Positions 21,279 to 35,124 of a stretch of DNA of 64,000 bases are shown here, one piece after another. The stretch is from Chalciporus piperatus (taxonomy: Eukaryota > Basidiomycota > Agaricomycetes > Boletales > Boletaceae): assembly GCA_038093975.1 (NCBI GenBank), contig JBBPTG010000113.1, forward strand, positions 1 to 64,000. The letters run 5' to 3'. The translations under genes were made by a program, and so were the position numbers. Numbering within the stretch: position 1 is the first letter of the stretch; every line of letters starts with the position of its first letter. The notes below the pieces were generated by a model, which made no database searches, was not told the DNA's origin, and saw only the letters and a program-made list of their open reading frames with translations.

Positions 21279-23744
21279 ATGCATTCACCATCCAAAGTAG
21301 GCGCACTCTGGAAAGGCAAAGGAAAAGCTACAGTTCAAGATTACGATGACCTTCGTCCCTCGATAACTTACCGCCATTTACATTCTCGAAATCTCGGCGT
21401 GAGAGATCCCTTACGTGTCATCGCTCTCTGCGACAGCGATGCATTCTACGCCGCTTGCGAACGCGTCAGACTCGGCCTTGATCCAAGTGTACCTCTCGTC
21501 GTACAACAGTGGGAGAGCCTCATCGCAATCAGCTACCCAGCACGCAAGTTCGGTATATCACGAATGGACAAAATAAAAGACGCGAAGAAGAAATGTCCGG
21601 ATCTCGTAGCTGTTCATGTCGCGACCTACAAGGAAGGTGAAAAGAAACCAGGATATTGGTCCGACGTCGATTCCCGGACGCACAAGGTACGCACGCAACC
21701 CCAAGATTATCTTGGTTCGCAACTCAAACCGCCCATCGTTCTTATTGTTTCCGTATAAAGGTTTCTCTCGACCTCTATCGACGTGAAAGCAACAAGATTA
21801 TCAACGTGTTTAAGCAGGACCTTCCGACAGGAGAGATAGGCAAGTGCATTCAACCCCTATGGACAGAACGACTTATCCTCTGAAATAGAAAAGGCATCAA
21901 TTGACGAGGCTTTCATTGATCTCACTCGCCCTGTACGCGAGGCCATACTAGAGCGATTTCCATATCTCGCTCAGGTCCCCGCCGACGCCCCCGGTGGCGC
22001 AGATAGCCCCTTGCCTCCTCCCCCTCCCATAGATTGGAACGGCTTGGGTGAACTGATCCCCATTGCACCAGATTCAGATGGTAATGATGGAACAGACGGC
22101 CACACTCTAGAAGATGACAGGGCGACCACTTGGCACGACGTTGCCTTATCCATTGCTGCAGAATTTATGGCAAAGATCAGAAATGACATTCATACGAAAC
22201 TTGGATATACCATGTCTGCGGTACGCTGCTCGCCCGTTGCCAACCGTGAATCATTGTTGATTCTTGCCGTTAGGGAATATCTCGAAACAAGTTCCTTGCC
22301 AAGGTTAGTCTGCATCATCTATTGCTGTCAATTCTCACTTAATTGTCGTGCTACACAGCTCACTGCCTCCTACAAAAAGCCAAATAGCCAGGTTAGTCTT
22401 GTCCCTCGACACAAAGATCCATTCTCTGATGCATCATAGAGTGTTCTGCGTAATGATGCTATTCCGGCTTACCTTCGTCCCATTGGTTTCCAGAAGGTAC
22501 GTGGAAAGCTATGCCTCAGTAACTTGAATTTGGAACATCACCCAAGATACGGTTCCTCGGTGGAAAACTCGGCGATGCAATCGCGAAAGAATATGATGTC
22601 TCGACCGTCGGTGATTTGCTGTACGTTCGTTGTCTGGAATGACTATTTCTCCTAATCTCGTTGTAGGGCGGTTTCTCTAGGTAAGCAATGTAACCCATGG
22701 TCCCAGCTTCCAAAATAAAAGAGATCAGACGAAATGCAGAACAAATTCGGCGAGAATGCTTTATGGGTTTATGAGCTTCTGCGGTGAGTTACCCATAGTC
22801 GAGAATTGGCTCGATCGTCTCAGCATGTGCACGTAGGGGTATTGATAGGTCTGAAGGTTGAGTGTCACGATACACTGAGTGTGTGTTTTGTCCTCAATGC
22901 CACTATCACAGTGAAGGAGAAGTCTGCGCTCTTCAAAAGCATGCTGGCGTCCAAGAATCTTCCGAAACCTATCACGAAAGCCACCGATGGACATCAGTGG
23001 CTACGGGTGTTGGCTGCCGAGCTGGCGCTCCGACTCAAGGATGCGCGCGAAGAGGTACCTACTTTATGGCCAAGGACTATAGTCTTGCATGCCCGAAAAG
23101 GTTCGTCCTCCTGTGCTACAATGATTAATGACTGAGCTTCGGACTGGATAGGTTATGAAACGTCAAGGTCCAAACAGGCTGCGTTTCCTTTCACCGACGA
23201 TGTGACTGTGGACATTATAGCAAGCGCTGCAGACAAGTTGTGGAGGGAACTGACTGGGAACATGCAGAACGTCAACGTGACGTCTGTCCAGCTTGCTTTC
23301 ACGGGAATTGAAACCGCCGAGACAGGTCAACAGAGCATCGAAGGTTTCTTCAAGTCGAAGGAAGCGCATCGCGTGCTCAAGCGCCACCGATCGGACAGCA
23401 ACGACTCGCGTGGCCTTACTCCGCCTCGGGAATCTGATGTTCTACTGAGTGCGCTGGATGAGCCTGGATCTTCTTCCTCTATTTCTTTCGTCTGCCAGCG
23501 CTGTAACAAGACGATCTCCTCTCCCGAAAGTCAGGCCGACTACACTGAGGAAGAGCGGGTTCAAGCGTTAGCGAGATTGCGCATGGAGCATGATGACTTT
23601 CACTTCGCCAAAGAATTGTCACAGAATATTAGTCTTGATGCAGATGACAGGCCGCCACGCAGCAAGCCTAATTCATCGTCGAGAGGTCCAAAGCGGAAAA
23701 AGGTGGAGCCACAGGGAATAGCCAAGTACTTCAGTAGAAAGTAG
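21279..23744 (+). CDS. rad30: DNA polymerase eta (Y-family translesion polymerase)
   Basis: The protein starts MHSPSKVGALWKGKGKATVQ and runs to about 600-640 residues over nine or so exons. Catalytic carboxylates are in LCDSDAFYAACERVRLG and in ASIDEAFIDLT; VSLDLYRRESNKI is the finger/palm strand typical of eta. The helix-hairpin-helix and little-finger regions follow (FLGGKLGDAIAKEYDVSTVG, NALWVYELLRGIDRS). Near the C-terminus FVCQRCNK and a helix ERVQALARLRMEHDDFHFAK form a UBZ ubiquitin-binding zinc finger (C, C, H, H). The last residues QGIAKYFSRK form a PCNA-interacting PIP-like box after a basic nuclear signal (PKRKK). It bypasses UV photoproducts at stalled forks. One intron appears to use a GC donor (see findings). 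Confidence 0.92.
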
Positions 23745-24279
23745 CAGCATTGTTGTTATTCCATCGTTGGAGAGATATGGTCAAGATGTATGTAGATACC
23801 AACTTACACTAAATAGTGTCCGATGCAGATGGTATCATACTATACTAAAGTACATCATAACCTATCTCCAACGATTTTTTCGAGCCTCCAGAACATGTCA
23901 TTGTTACAGGAATATTGAGTTTTACATGGTATATGCCACCGGAATGATCGTCGTCGTGCCAAATGCGATGTACGGGGGCCGACCCTGAGAGCTGATCGTA
24001 GCTGCCAGTGCAGCACAGCTAAACTGTCGCCTTGGAGCAATACAACCGATGAGGCTCCACTGGCCGAGCTAACCATAAGTAACCGCCCGAGAATGACAGC
24101 CCTCCAAGGTCCTTGCCTTCCTACCACTTCGTTCATTCTTCGTCTTCTGCGGACTGGTCCGCCTGCCTCTGGAAGGCCCATTCAACGGCTAGACCGATTT
24201 CATTCGACATTCGTTTTTGGCCCTTTCTTCATTTTTCTAGAGAACCGTGTCTTATCAAGGGAACTTCGATTTTACAGAA
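23745..24279. other. Intergenic region
   Basis: No gene is supported between the polymerase eta stop and the receptor ATG. Open frames around 24093-24230 (plus) have no start context and merge into the receptor's 5' region; probably promoter and 5' UTR. Confidence 0.4.
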
Positions 24280-26967
24280 ATGAGCGCAGTCACGACTTGG
24301 GAAGCTTTATCGTCCCACACCTCAGGACTCATTGTAAGTTGCAACCGATCTTGCCAGTACATTCATTAAAGTGCGATGCGCTCGTACCTCAGATTGCTGC
24401 GGTCTTTGCCCTGATATCAGCTTTGGCTCTCTCATTCATTTGTGGTCGAACTATTCGCCTCGGTGTTAAGCTGCTCCTTCAACGCGATGATGAGGACACA
24501 TCCAAAATCCCAGAGATGCTGTTCTTTTGCACTCAGCTCGGACAGTATGCTGCAAGTTTGGTTCTCAGCAATGTAGTCATCACTCTTTCCGGATTAATCG
24601 CGCTCAAGTGGATTTCGATCGGGGGAGTGAGCGCAGGTAAGCAGTTTGTTTTTCGTGCTACTAGCTGTGCCTCACATCAGGTCCTCTAGGACCAACTTGC
24701 CAAGCACAAGGTGAGGCATCTCGCCACATTGTATAGCCGCACGTTACTTACACAGCATACAGCGATATTGATGCAGATCGGGATGTGGGCAAACTGTTAC
24801 TTTACGGTCGCGCATGGTGTGCATACCTGCAATTCGCTTATATTCCGGCTTCGTCAATCCCGCTGGCTCAGTGCTGTGGTGACAGTCATTGGATGGGCAA
24901 TCGCACTTGTTGCTGGTAAGAATTTCCTAGTTAGATAACTGGCTGCCTTCTCATAATTTTGAAAGGACTGGCACCTTTGCACAATAGCGACGTGTATGGT
25001 CCAGCTGGTGCCTCGTGTGGCATGTGGTCCGGAGATGATCGAATCGAGACGTTTGCACTTCAGGCACTTCCGGTATGTCTTGCCATGACGAGCGAGCAAT
25101 AGTTTTTGACGGTAATTTTAGGTCATCCTCGCGGCTGCCGTATCGATCATCGTCTACTGTGTGATTTTCCTTGCGCTGGGCGGGAAGCTAGGTCTCAGCG
25201 GAACGGACAAGCTGCGCAAGCTCAATCTGAAGGTTCAGCGAGGACTGGATGAATTCGAAGAGTACCGCAGATTCATCGGTACCATCATACGGACGATGTT
25301 TTGGTATGGTTTTCGATTCACCAACCTGGAAGGTGTACTGATTTTATTGATTTTATTTTCACAGGTTCCCTTTCGGTAAGGACGTTGTTCCCCGACTTCT
25401 TGCAATGCTCATTTTTATTATCGTAATATAGCTTTTGTCGTCTTGTTGCTGCCAACCTGCATCGCACACATCATGATGTATGCAGGAAGCCCGGTGCCCT
25501 ATGGCTTCGATGTATTCGCCCATGTTTGTTGCTCCTTGCTAGGTGAGTCGCAGCATGTACGTTGAGTATCGCCACGCTGACACATTGCTAGGCTTCGTCA
25601 ATGTTTTCCTGCTTGTCAATACGTATCGTGTCGTCAGTCCAGTCATCCATGGACCCAAACAAGAGCCGATCACAGTCAAGACTTTCGGGAACGATGCATC
25701 TGGTGAATCACCGATCACCCAGAGATCACAAACGACCACCTTCTCAAACGAACCTGCCACTATCCCCTCTTACAAGAGGGGTAGTTCTGTGCGCAAATCC
25801 GGGCACTTTGCAGACCACTCCCGCTCGGGCTCGTCGTCTAGCGCGGACTCGAGCACAGAGCTCCTCAAGCACCAAGAATCTCGCAAGTACAGCCGAGCGA
25901 GGATGACTTATCCTCGCAACATTCTCCCTCCTGCCGAGCTCAACCGACAGATTAGCGATGGAATGTCCATGTCGCAGAAGAGAGGAAGTGGGGCGACACC
26001 TAGTCCGGGATTGGTGGCAGTCAGCCTTAGTCCTCCCCCTCATCGTGCTCTCTCCGGGGGGGAGCAACTCGAGTCTGGGCATTTGGTCAAGGAAAAGAAG
26101 CGCTTGGTCCGACAGAGTACCGAGGCCTTTGGAAAGAATCCGAATCTGGCATTCAAATCCAAAGCCCCGCCAGCTCTGAACCTACCCTCTTCCATGACGG
26201 CACCATCTCCTATGTTCATGCGGGAGGTTACGAACAAGTCGGCCACACTTGCAGGGCGCCTTGGCATTCATTCCAAACCGGAGTCATCTGCTAAACTTTC
26301 AGCGGCATCCACAGTCGTCCTTGAACAGCTCGACAAAGGCAAGGGGAAAGCCTCTCCGCCCCCCTTCACTCCAATTCGAAAGAAATCGAGAGTACGGAGG
26401 CCGTCTGTCGTGTTGGAGGTCCGGCCCTTTGATCTCGTTGGATTTCAAGGCAAAGGGATCGTGCGGTCCGACTCCAGGTCATCCATCACTTCCTCGGTTT
26501 CTGGGGCGTCTGCGCCAAACAGCGACAACGATTCAGATTACTCCCATGATTCATCGACCACTGTCATTCGCCCGCTTCCTGGCGTCCCAGTACCAGATGA
26601 CAGTGACGCCACAGATTCCGATGCTTCTTCTGATCCCAGTCCTGAACGCCGACACGGGAGGCCTACCACCGTGTCTTCCGTTTGGTCACAGGAGAGTAGG
26701 CAGACATTGCAGACATTGGAGTTGGAGACCTACTTGGCGATGAAGAGGTTGAGAGCGAGTGGCCCAGCGAGGAATGGCGTCGATGCAGTGCCGGGCAGAC
26801 TGCGGACCCCGGCCGGTCCGCGAGGTCCCAAGTCTGCTCGGCCCTTTAAAGTTGCATCGAGGATATCGACTCGGTTCAAGAAGATCGTCGCTCCAACCTG
26901 GTCTCCCTCTGGAACCCGGGACTTGGAGTTCAAGATGATCCTTGCACCCAACGACAGTGCTGTTTGA
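24280..26967 (+). CDS. Seven-transmembrane receptor (fungal GPCR) with long Ser-rich tail
   Basis: ATG at 24280 opens MSAVTTWEALSSHTSG and joins across an intron to TM1 IAAVFALISALALSFICG. TM2/TM3 lie in LVLSNVVITLSGLIALKW and MQIGMWANCYFTVAHGVHT; TM4 is WLSAVVTVIGWAIALVAG; TM5 is VILAAAVSIIVYCVIFLAL; TM6 is FAFVVLLLPTCIAHIMMYAG; TM7 is LLGFVNVFLLVNTYRVV. The order and extracellular WCG-like pair before TM5 (ASCGMWSG) resemble fungal cAMP-receptor-like or Git3-type receptors. The last exon (from about 25590) adds roughly 450 residues of Ser/Pro-rich basic cytoplasmic tail with acidic repeats (DSDATDSDASSDPS), a likely phosphorylation target. Ligand unknown. Confidence 0.8.
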
Positions 26968-27352
26968 GTGTTGTTTCGTGGCCATAACATGTAGTTCCTT
27001 CTGGGTATATGTGGTGCTTGAGCTATTTGACAATACAGTACTATCTGCATAATAACAATATCGACCGTCTCACGATGCTAAATCACGCCTACTGTTGTGC
27101 GAGTAAGTGAGGTACTTGCAATTGGGTCCGTGAGTAATTGCAATTATACTACTCGAGTGTCACGAACCCTGTCCAGTGTCCACACTGAGTTCGCCATTAC
27201 AGCCTCATCAACATGGCCATTTCACACCTGAGTGCATACTTTGGGAGGTCCACGAAATACCTCGCCGATGGCGCCGTCAAAAGCACGTCCAATTTACCCT
27301 CCTTGCACGCTGCATTGTTTGACCGCTCGGGACTTCACTCGCAGTCCTCCGC

Positions 27353-28217
27353 ATGGAAGGCGCGAACCCGCCCAACCGCGCGCCCATCAATCTCCTAAGT
27401 TTACACACACACGAAGACATCAAAGGGATGGCCACGGGATGTGATTCCGACATTGGTGGGACCTCTGCGCTCAACTTTGCGCTTGACGAGGACACCGAGC
27501 GGAACAAGGGGAGCGGGAGCCCCGCCAATGCTCGGTTTTGGGGTGAGATGCGGTTAGCAGTGCGACCGGAGGTTCAAGGGAGGATTAGAGGTGGATATGC
27601 AGGGTTCAGGACAAAGGTATGTGTGAACCCCTCTCTGATACATATTCCTCGACGGTGACACATTCATAATAATCGCAGGCACGGCCCTCGTTCTTCGGCG
27701 AGATATGCGACGACGTGTCGAATCACCACTACATTGCGTTGCGGCTACGTCTCGGAGGCGATCCCCGGACGAGGAATTCGTATTATGTGAACTTGCAGAC
27801 AGACGGGCCCATCACGACCGACCTTTGGCAGCATCGTTTGTTTTTCAAACGGAACGACGGTGGCTGGGAGGATATCTTTGTAGGTCTTTCTCTTCTATCA
27901 TTCATTGACGCCCTGACGTGCGTTGTACGCTCGCGACAGATACCGTTCGATAATTTCGTTCTTACGAATGCTGGTGAATTGGTGCAACACCAGATAAAGA
28001 TGTTCCGTCAGCGAATCCGGACGGTGGGTATCTCAATGTTAGGAGGCAATAGCGGAGTGCAAGGACTTTATGACCTCGGCATCCATTCAATAAAAGCTGT
28101 TAACGAGGAGGATGTAACAAGGCCACCTTGTAAGTGGGCCCTTCCTAATCGTTGCTATATCTGTACTCACCTATGCTGTCGCCAGCACCTGAGAAGGATC
28201 CATCTCAAGGAGCATAG
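27353..28217 (+). CDS. CIA30 / NDUFAF1 family protein (complex I assembly)
   Basis: The frame from ATG 27353 reads MEGANPPNRAPINLLSLHTH and continues DIKGMATGCDSDIGGTSALN, RIRGGYAGFRTK, ARPSFFGEICDDVSNHHYIA, DGPITTDLWQHRLFF, IPFDNFVLTNAGELV and RIRTVGISMLGGNSGVQG, the galectin-like CIA30 domain. Three introns fit (about 27616-27679, 27880-27940, 28131-28184). The stop after SPEKDPSQGA is at 28215. CIA30 proteins assist assembly of the NADH:ubiquinone oxidoreductase membrane arm in mitochondria. The start is doubtful: a plausible first exon at 27213 (MAISHLSAYFGRSTKYLADG) resembles the family N-terminus but I found no splice joining it in frame. Confidence 0.8.
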
Positions 28218-28503
28218 TAATAAGAGCATTGATAGTTACATTGGCTATTGACTGCTTCCATCCTCTTTGTTGTGAAGTTACACAATGAGTCTATTCTCAG
28301 GGTGCATAGAGAAAAGCATACGCTATATGTACAGGTGCAATCGTGCATAACTAAAAAGTTGGATGTTTCCAACAAGAATGACCTGGAGTTTACACAGAAT
28401 CCCAAACGGAAGCAATGTAGGAGCAAGGTGGGGAATAGCATAACGAAAAGACGAAGGAAAGAAAGAAAGCAAAAAAGTGGATCTGGATACGGCGTGCAAG
28501 GTA

Positions 28504-29489
28504 TCAGACAACCACGCAACCACCGCAGCATCCACCGTGGTCACCCTCGCTCGCGTCCTTGCTAGCGCCATATCCGCCAGGTGCACCTGAGCTCGAGTTG
28601 GCCATCATGGGTCGGCCAGTTTGTTGTTCCTAGATTTTAAGTTTGATTTAATAAGCTTGCCAAGCGAAGCGAAGAAAATATGTACCTTGTTGTACTTTCT
28701 GATCTCGCGCACAAGGTTGCAGAAAGCCTCGTCAACGTTAATGCGTTGCTTGGCCGAGGTCTCGATGAATTTGCAACCAAAGTGTTTGGCGAGGTCACGA
28801 CCCTCTGTGGAAACAACATAAAAGAAACCCTCTTCAATAAAAGGCGTTGACGTACCGTTCATGCCAACTTGACGCTCATACTCGAGATCACACTTGTTAG
28901 CTACGACGATGACAGGGAAGGAGTCCTGGTCTTTGACGCGAAGAATCTGTTGGTGGAACGTGCTAATTTCCTCAAAGGAGTTGCGCGACGTGATCGAGTA
29001 GACCAGAAGGAAACCTTCACCCGTGCGCATGTACTGCTCACGCATCGCACTGAACACGAAGAAAGTCGGTTATTCTCTTCACGGAAGCGAACAGCGATCC
29101 GTGCATACCCATATTCCTCTTGTCCCGCAGTGTCCAAAACATCGAGCAACGCGACCTCATCGTCGATAACGCACTGTTTGCGGTACGAGTCTGTTGTATA
29201 CGAGCATATGAGAAAATGTCAGAAAAAGCGTTGAGCGTGAGTCGTACCCTCGATAGTTGGGTCATACTCGTCGACGAAGTGGCTTTGGATAAACTGGATG
29301 GTCAATGCTGACTTGCCAACACCTATGATGACATTGTTGAGGGACACGGTCTGGCATCGGAAGCATCAAGCTTACCACCACCACCGACGACAACGAGCTT
29401 GTACTCCCTCAAGAATTGTGCCTGAGCGTAAGTCAGGTTGCGTTAGCCCGTGATGGAGACGTTGTTTGAGTGAAGCGTACTCTGGACAT
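28504..29489 (-). CDS. ras1: Ras small GTPase
   Basis: A tiny first exon MSR (29481-29489) joins [20 protein letters not shown]. All G motifs are present: GGGGVGKS (P-loop), YDPTIEDSY (switch I), [20 protein letters not shown] (switch II, spanning an intron), NKCD and ETSAK. The C-terminus ends [15 protein letters not shown]: a CAAX box (CVVV) preceded by two cysteines that could be palmitoylated. Effector residues match Ras1 of other basidiomycetes, which links to adenylate cyclase and pheromone MAPK signalling. It has about six short introns. The stop is at 28504-28506. Confidence 0.93.
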
Positions 29490-29869
29490 GATACCGACGA
29501 GAAATACAAGTTCACAAGAAGAATAGGCAGAACGTTGAAGGGGAGAGGGAGAACAGGAGGTCGAGGACGGGAACGAGAGAGACAAGGGAAGACAACGGGA
29601 AATATGGAGATAGAACAATCACAACCTTTCAATTACCCGCGAAAACCAAATAACACCACACCATCTCATAGCTTGGTCCTACTTACTTACTACTCATCCA
29701 ACCTCTTTCACACAGACAGGGCGCCAGATCACATCACAGGTACTGCCATTGGTGTCTGGAATAGCTGTACTTAGGCCACATCTCACTGCTCATCAAACAC
29801 TCTCAGATAGGGCAATTCCTCCCGTTGATCCAGGAGTGGTACTACTACTTATACATACACAGAAATGGT

Positions 29870-31090
<1,221 letters not shown>

Positions 31091-31099
31091 GGCACGAGA

Positions 31100-31707
31100 C
31101 TGAAGGAACCAGCTCCCTACGAAGGCTTGAGAATGTATCGTCGGCTATCATCGGTAGGGGGAACGGTGACGAGTCAGGTGGTCCATTTTATCCTCAAACG
31201 ATCGCCCTTTGACGGGTTCTTCTGTCAGCGGACCAGTAAGCAACACCACTCACATATCATATTAAACTTGTATTGAACCAATCTGAGGAGCATGACTCAG
31301 GCCGTGGGATTCGAGGAGTATTAACCGCATTAGACAAAGTGCACCTCGATCAAGCCTGGAGGGCCGGACACGAAATCATTGACATCGAGTCGAATTCATC
31401 ATATGCATGTGATCGCCCCGCGTATGCGTGCCACGCCGTGCGTTTCCTGCACCATGCCTAGCCTGAACTTTGTGCGTGAACACGTTTCCAGCTGTAGCAT
31501 CATCGTTGGGAGTCATATCACTTGCTCCCAGTCCACGATGCTGGAGGGATTGCCTCAGAATGAGATCGGATGAATGTTGAGATGATAACAGGAAGGTGCC
31601 TGAAGGCCTGATGCATCCCTGGGTGCGACCTGCCAATCAGGCAAGTTTGCCAGCAGAGTGACCCACAACACGTTTCCGTGACTCACCAAGGCTTCCTGCT
31701 TGCAATT
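31100..31707. other. Intergenic region
   Basis: No gene is supported. Short frames on both strands overlap without domains. The right end is the upstream region of the SH3 gene. Confidence 0.35.
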
Positions 31708-32681
31708 ATGGTCGAGTCTAACGTTCTCCTTGCACACATACTCTCCCAAACGAAACAAAATGTTCAACTACTCATGGATCACGACGTCCTCACGGAGGAA
31801 AGTGGACTAGCGATCTTGTCGAGCCTCCAAGTCGTCCCCACTCGGAGGAAGAACTCGGATAACCCAATCGTTGACTCTCTGACGCAGCAAACTCAGCGTT
31901 TGAGTATGTCGTCTCCACGGAGCATTGGAACAACACCCCATCGCAAAGTAGAAGCTCGCGCCAATTGGGAATGGTCTAGCGAAGTACGCGTGACCCTACC
32001 GCATGTCGGAGGTGCTCCTCACCTATTAGTTGTAGGATCCGAAGGATCTATCGTTGCATGTCGGAGACATCATCGAGATCATCGCAGAGACAAATGCGGA
32101 TTGGTGGATGGGCCGTGATCGTTCCGGGAGAGAGGGCCTGTTCCCGTCCAATTATGTTGAGAAGCTGCCACTTCGAGAGTTGTCACCGATTTCAGTGGCG
32201 GGATCAAGCATTTCGCGAACACACATGAGTCCAATGGGGGGATCCGGATTCGCAGATCATCGGTATTCTTCCTCTGGGCATGCAATGTCGTACCTGCATA
32301 CACATGCACCTCCACCCCACCAACAATATCCTACTCCCCGCGCCCCGCCTCCTGCTGGACCACCTGCTGGACCAGCTCACTATGCTGTCAGCTACTCTTA
32401 TACGCCACCGCCGCAGGGTTCTCTTGCGGCGGCGATGCGTCAGCAGGGTCCGGCCCCAAGCTCTCAGCTCGGGGCCCTTGGACATACGGTGGGTGCTATT
32501 TTAGATCGGTAGCTAAGCTTATGATGCGTCATGCTATTCTTTCTTTAGATGGCGCAATCTGCCGCTAGCGGTGTAGGACTTGGAGCTGGTAAGCATCAGG
32601 GCCCCAATAGTTGCTATGCAGTTCTGACTGTTGATTGTAGGAGCTGCAATTGGGGGTGGGGTCATCAACTCGATGTTCTGA
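31708..32681 (+). CDS. SH3-domain protein (LAS17-binding/PIN3-like)
   Basis: ATG at 31708 gives MVESNVLLAHILSQTKQNVQ, a helical N-terminus of about 80 residues. The SH3 domain is split by an intron (31981-32035): ARANWEWSSE joins DPKDLSLHVGDIIEI, then TNADWWMGRDRSGREGLFPS with NYVEKL, giving the ALYDY-like strand, RT loop, double Trp and P-S-N-Y residues of the peptide-binding groove. A Pro/His/Tyr-rich tail follows, and two small exons end in a Gly/Ala-rich stretch, GVGLGAGAAIGGGVINSMF. Yeast Lsb1/Pin3-type proteins with this layout bind the WASP homologue Las17 at actin patches; that role is inferred here. Confidence 0.8.
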
Positions 32682-33054
32682 GAAATTGATTGATTGGCTA
32701 GACACAAAGCTTGGCAATGCTTTGGGAATCAAGTAGAATCTTATTGGATGTTGCTGAGAAATTTACGACACAAGCGTGTGAATGACCTGCCTGAATGGGG
32801 GTTACAGGGGGATGGCTGACATTGTGCTTACAGATATTGTTGTCCATTGCTGAGGAAATCTTCGAGTTATATTATCGAACTCATGCTCGGCTTACTTACA
32901 CACCCTCTTTGCTCACCCAGCCCGCCCCGGTCCTTTGCTTTCTACTCGCGTTCCCCTTCTAGCTCCCTTCCATACGCTTATACTCTCTATTACACGCTCT
33001 CACCAACACCGTTCAATCCGCAATCTTCCCCTCCCCGGACTCTCTACCGGAACC
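32682..33054. other. Intergenic region with pyrimidine-rich promoter
   Basis: From about 32900 the plus strand becomes strongly C/T-rich up to the ATG at 33055, as in many fungal promoters. No coding sequence is supported. Confidence 0.4.
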
Positions 33055-34052
33055 ATGTCCGAGCTTGGCTCTCAACAATCTCGTCGTCCCATGAAAATAA
33101 TCGTCATATCAGACTATGTTTGTCCCCTGTCTTCTCTCTATTCTCATCTCCTCTAAGACACCACAGATATGCGGTTTCTGCTACATAGGCAACAAGGCTC
33201 TTCATGACGCCATAGAAGCCTGTCGCGACCTACCCTTCCGCTTCGACGTCGAGTTCCGTCCGTTCACCCTCATGTGCTCAGCGTCCCTGTACTCTAGCGA
33301 CGCAAACAAGGGCTTCAGTCGAAACGCTTATCTCACCAAAAAGTTTGGCAAGGAGCAAGCAGAGGCAAAGTGGAAAGTCGCAGCGGATATGGCCGAAAAG
33401 GCAGGTCTAAAGATGTGAGTCTCGATTTACATCGTGGTCAGTTCCATTGATCGATTCCTCCTGTTTTCCAGGGCAGAAGATGGTGTCGTGTGTCGGTCAA
33501 TTCAAGCACACCGACTTTCCGTGAAGGCCTACCAAGTCGGCGGCCAAGTGATGCAACAGGAGCTCAATTCCCTCATCTTCGATGCATGCTTCGCAAAGGG
33601 CGAAGACATCAGCGAGAACGCTTTCCTTGCGGATGCAGCCGTCAAAGTCGGTCTCATGAATAAGGAGAGGGTATGTGTCCCGCTTCCATCACGTTGCTTA
33701 AATTCAGACATCTTCCAAAGGCAATCGAGTTCCTCAACTCCACAGAAACCCTCGATTGCGTCGAAAAGATGATCGAGGCGGCCAGAGCGAATGGCGTCAA
33801 CGGGGTTCCATTCATCATCATAGATGGAAAGTGGGCCTTGAACGGCGTGCAATCCAGTGAATGCTACACCCAGGTGAGCTGGTCCCTCATTCATCTAATT
33901 TCAGTTCCCATCGGTTTGGGATCGCTAACATCATTTGATAGATTTTCCGCAGGCTGGCCCAATCGCACGCCTCACCAACGCTCAAACGTATATCCAAGGC
34001 ATGCACTGAATGCAAGGATCCTATAATCGCCCCTTCACTTTCCGTGCAATGA
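33055..34052 (+). CDS. DsbA/FrnE-like thioredoxin-fold oxidoreductase
   Basis: Five exons encode about 255 residues. The start MSELGSQQSRRPMKIIVISD is followed by YICGFCYIGNKAL, where CGFC is the redox CxxC site at the head of the thioredoxin fold. The helical insert contains YSSDANKGFSRNAYLTKKFG and QAHRLSVKAYQVGGQVMQQE. The cis-Pro strand is NGVNGVPFIIIDGKWALNGV. This matches FrnE-type DsbA proteins, cytosolic disulfide isomerases or polyketide-associated oxidoreductases; no signal peptide is seen. The last exon could start at either of two AG sites; the one giving IFRRLAQ fits the family helix better. Confidence 0.85.
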
Positions 34053-35124
34053 CGACTCTGCACGCCTTTCCTCTTTTCTCTCTACCATATTCCCTAGCTC
34101 TGTCGACTTCGCATCTCGCTGGATCGCCTATCGTGTCGCGGCTTCTTCTTCGCTCGTTATATATATATCTCCCGATCTCGACTTTCCTTGCAGGAACCTA
34201 TCTCGAGCGGATTTATCCCTCTGCACGCAATTACAAAGGTCTATGTACCACGGACTAGTCTTCTTATTTTCCGAACATCCTGTGATATGTTGCATACACC
34301 CATACTCTGCTGTTTTCATATTCAATCGATTTGTAACATTTCACTTGTCGAGGTAAGGTAGCTCGAGATGTGTAATCTCCAGGTGATGCCCTCGAAGCTC
34401 ATGCTTTTCCCGACCGCTCAGAGATCTTACAACCAAATGGCATAAGTATCGCGAGGCACGCACTTATCGCTCCCAATTTGTAAGTATTTGATCGCGTAGA
34501 CACATTCATTGTTGCGCCCGCAGTTTACAGTTATACCTTTCAGTCTGCGGATTCGTTGGCTCACGGCTCGGGAGCTGCATCTCCGTGGGCGCGCCGAACT
34601 TTACCCGCATATCCGCCAGAACAACCGAGCTTACCATTTCATGCTTGATGGATGCACAGAGAGACCTCGTGAGCATCTGCATATCGCCCCAGGACCTCAG
34701 TGAGGCACACGCGGGACGAGGTATCCGATATCAAATTGAAGGTGCAGAGTATCGTGGCATATCACAGTAATGATTATTCAGATTTTTGCTAGTGTATGTT
34801 CCCGGAGCTGGGAATATCTTTCGACCGCTTACCCCCACATTCTCTAGACAGACCGAAGATTGAAGGAAGACAGTCCTTCCTTCTCACTACGCACATTCTC
34901 GCAGACAGCATCCCTACTGTCACGGAGCAACCTGGTGACTTTGGTGTCGGAGTTCGCAGATTATTTCCGATGTTGATGGGGTAGCAAACAACATTATGGT
35001 GCAAGTATGTGCCACCACAGGCGATGTGTTCCTAGGCGAAAGTGTGACGGTTAGAGGGTGCGATGGCGTAGAGAGGTTGCACACTACCAACTGCACAAAG
35101 CCTGAGAGTCTTAGAGACGGTGCG
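34053..35124. other. Intergenic region
   Basis: More than 1 kb without a supported gene. It includes a short (TA)n run at 34160-34170. The minus-strand gene ends at its right border, the plus-strand gene at its left. Confidence 0.35.

Noticed and set aside
34160..34172. Short (TA)n run as a possible transposon end or microsatellite
   Set aside because: Only about six units, with no inverted repeat nearby.
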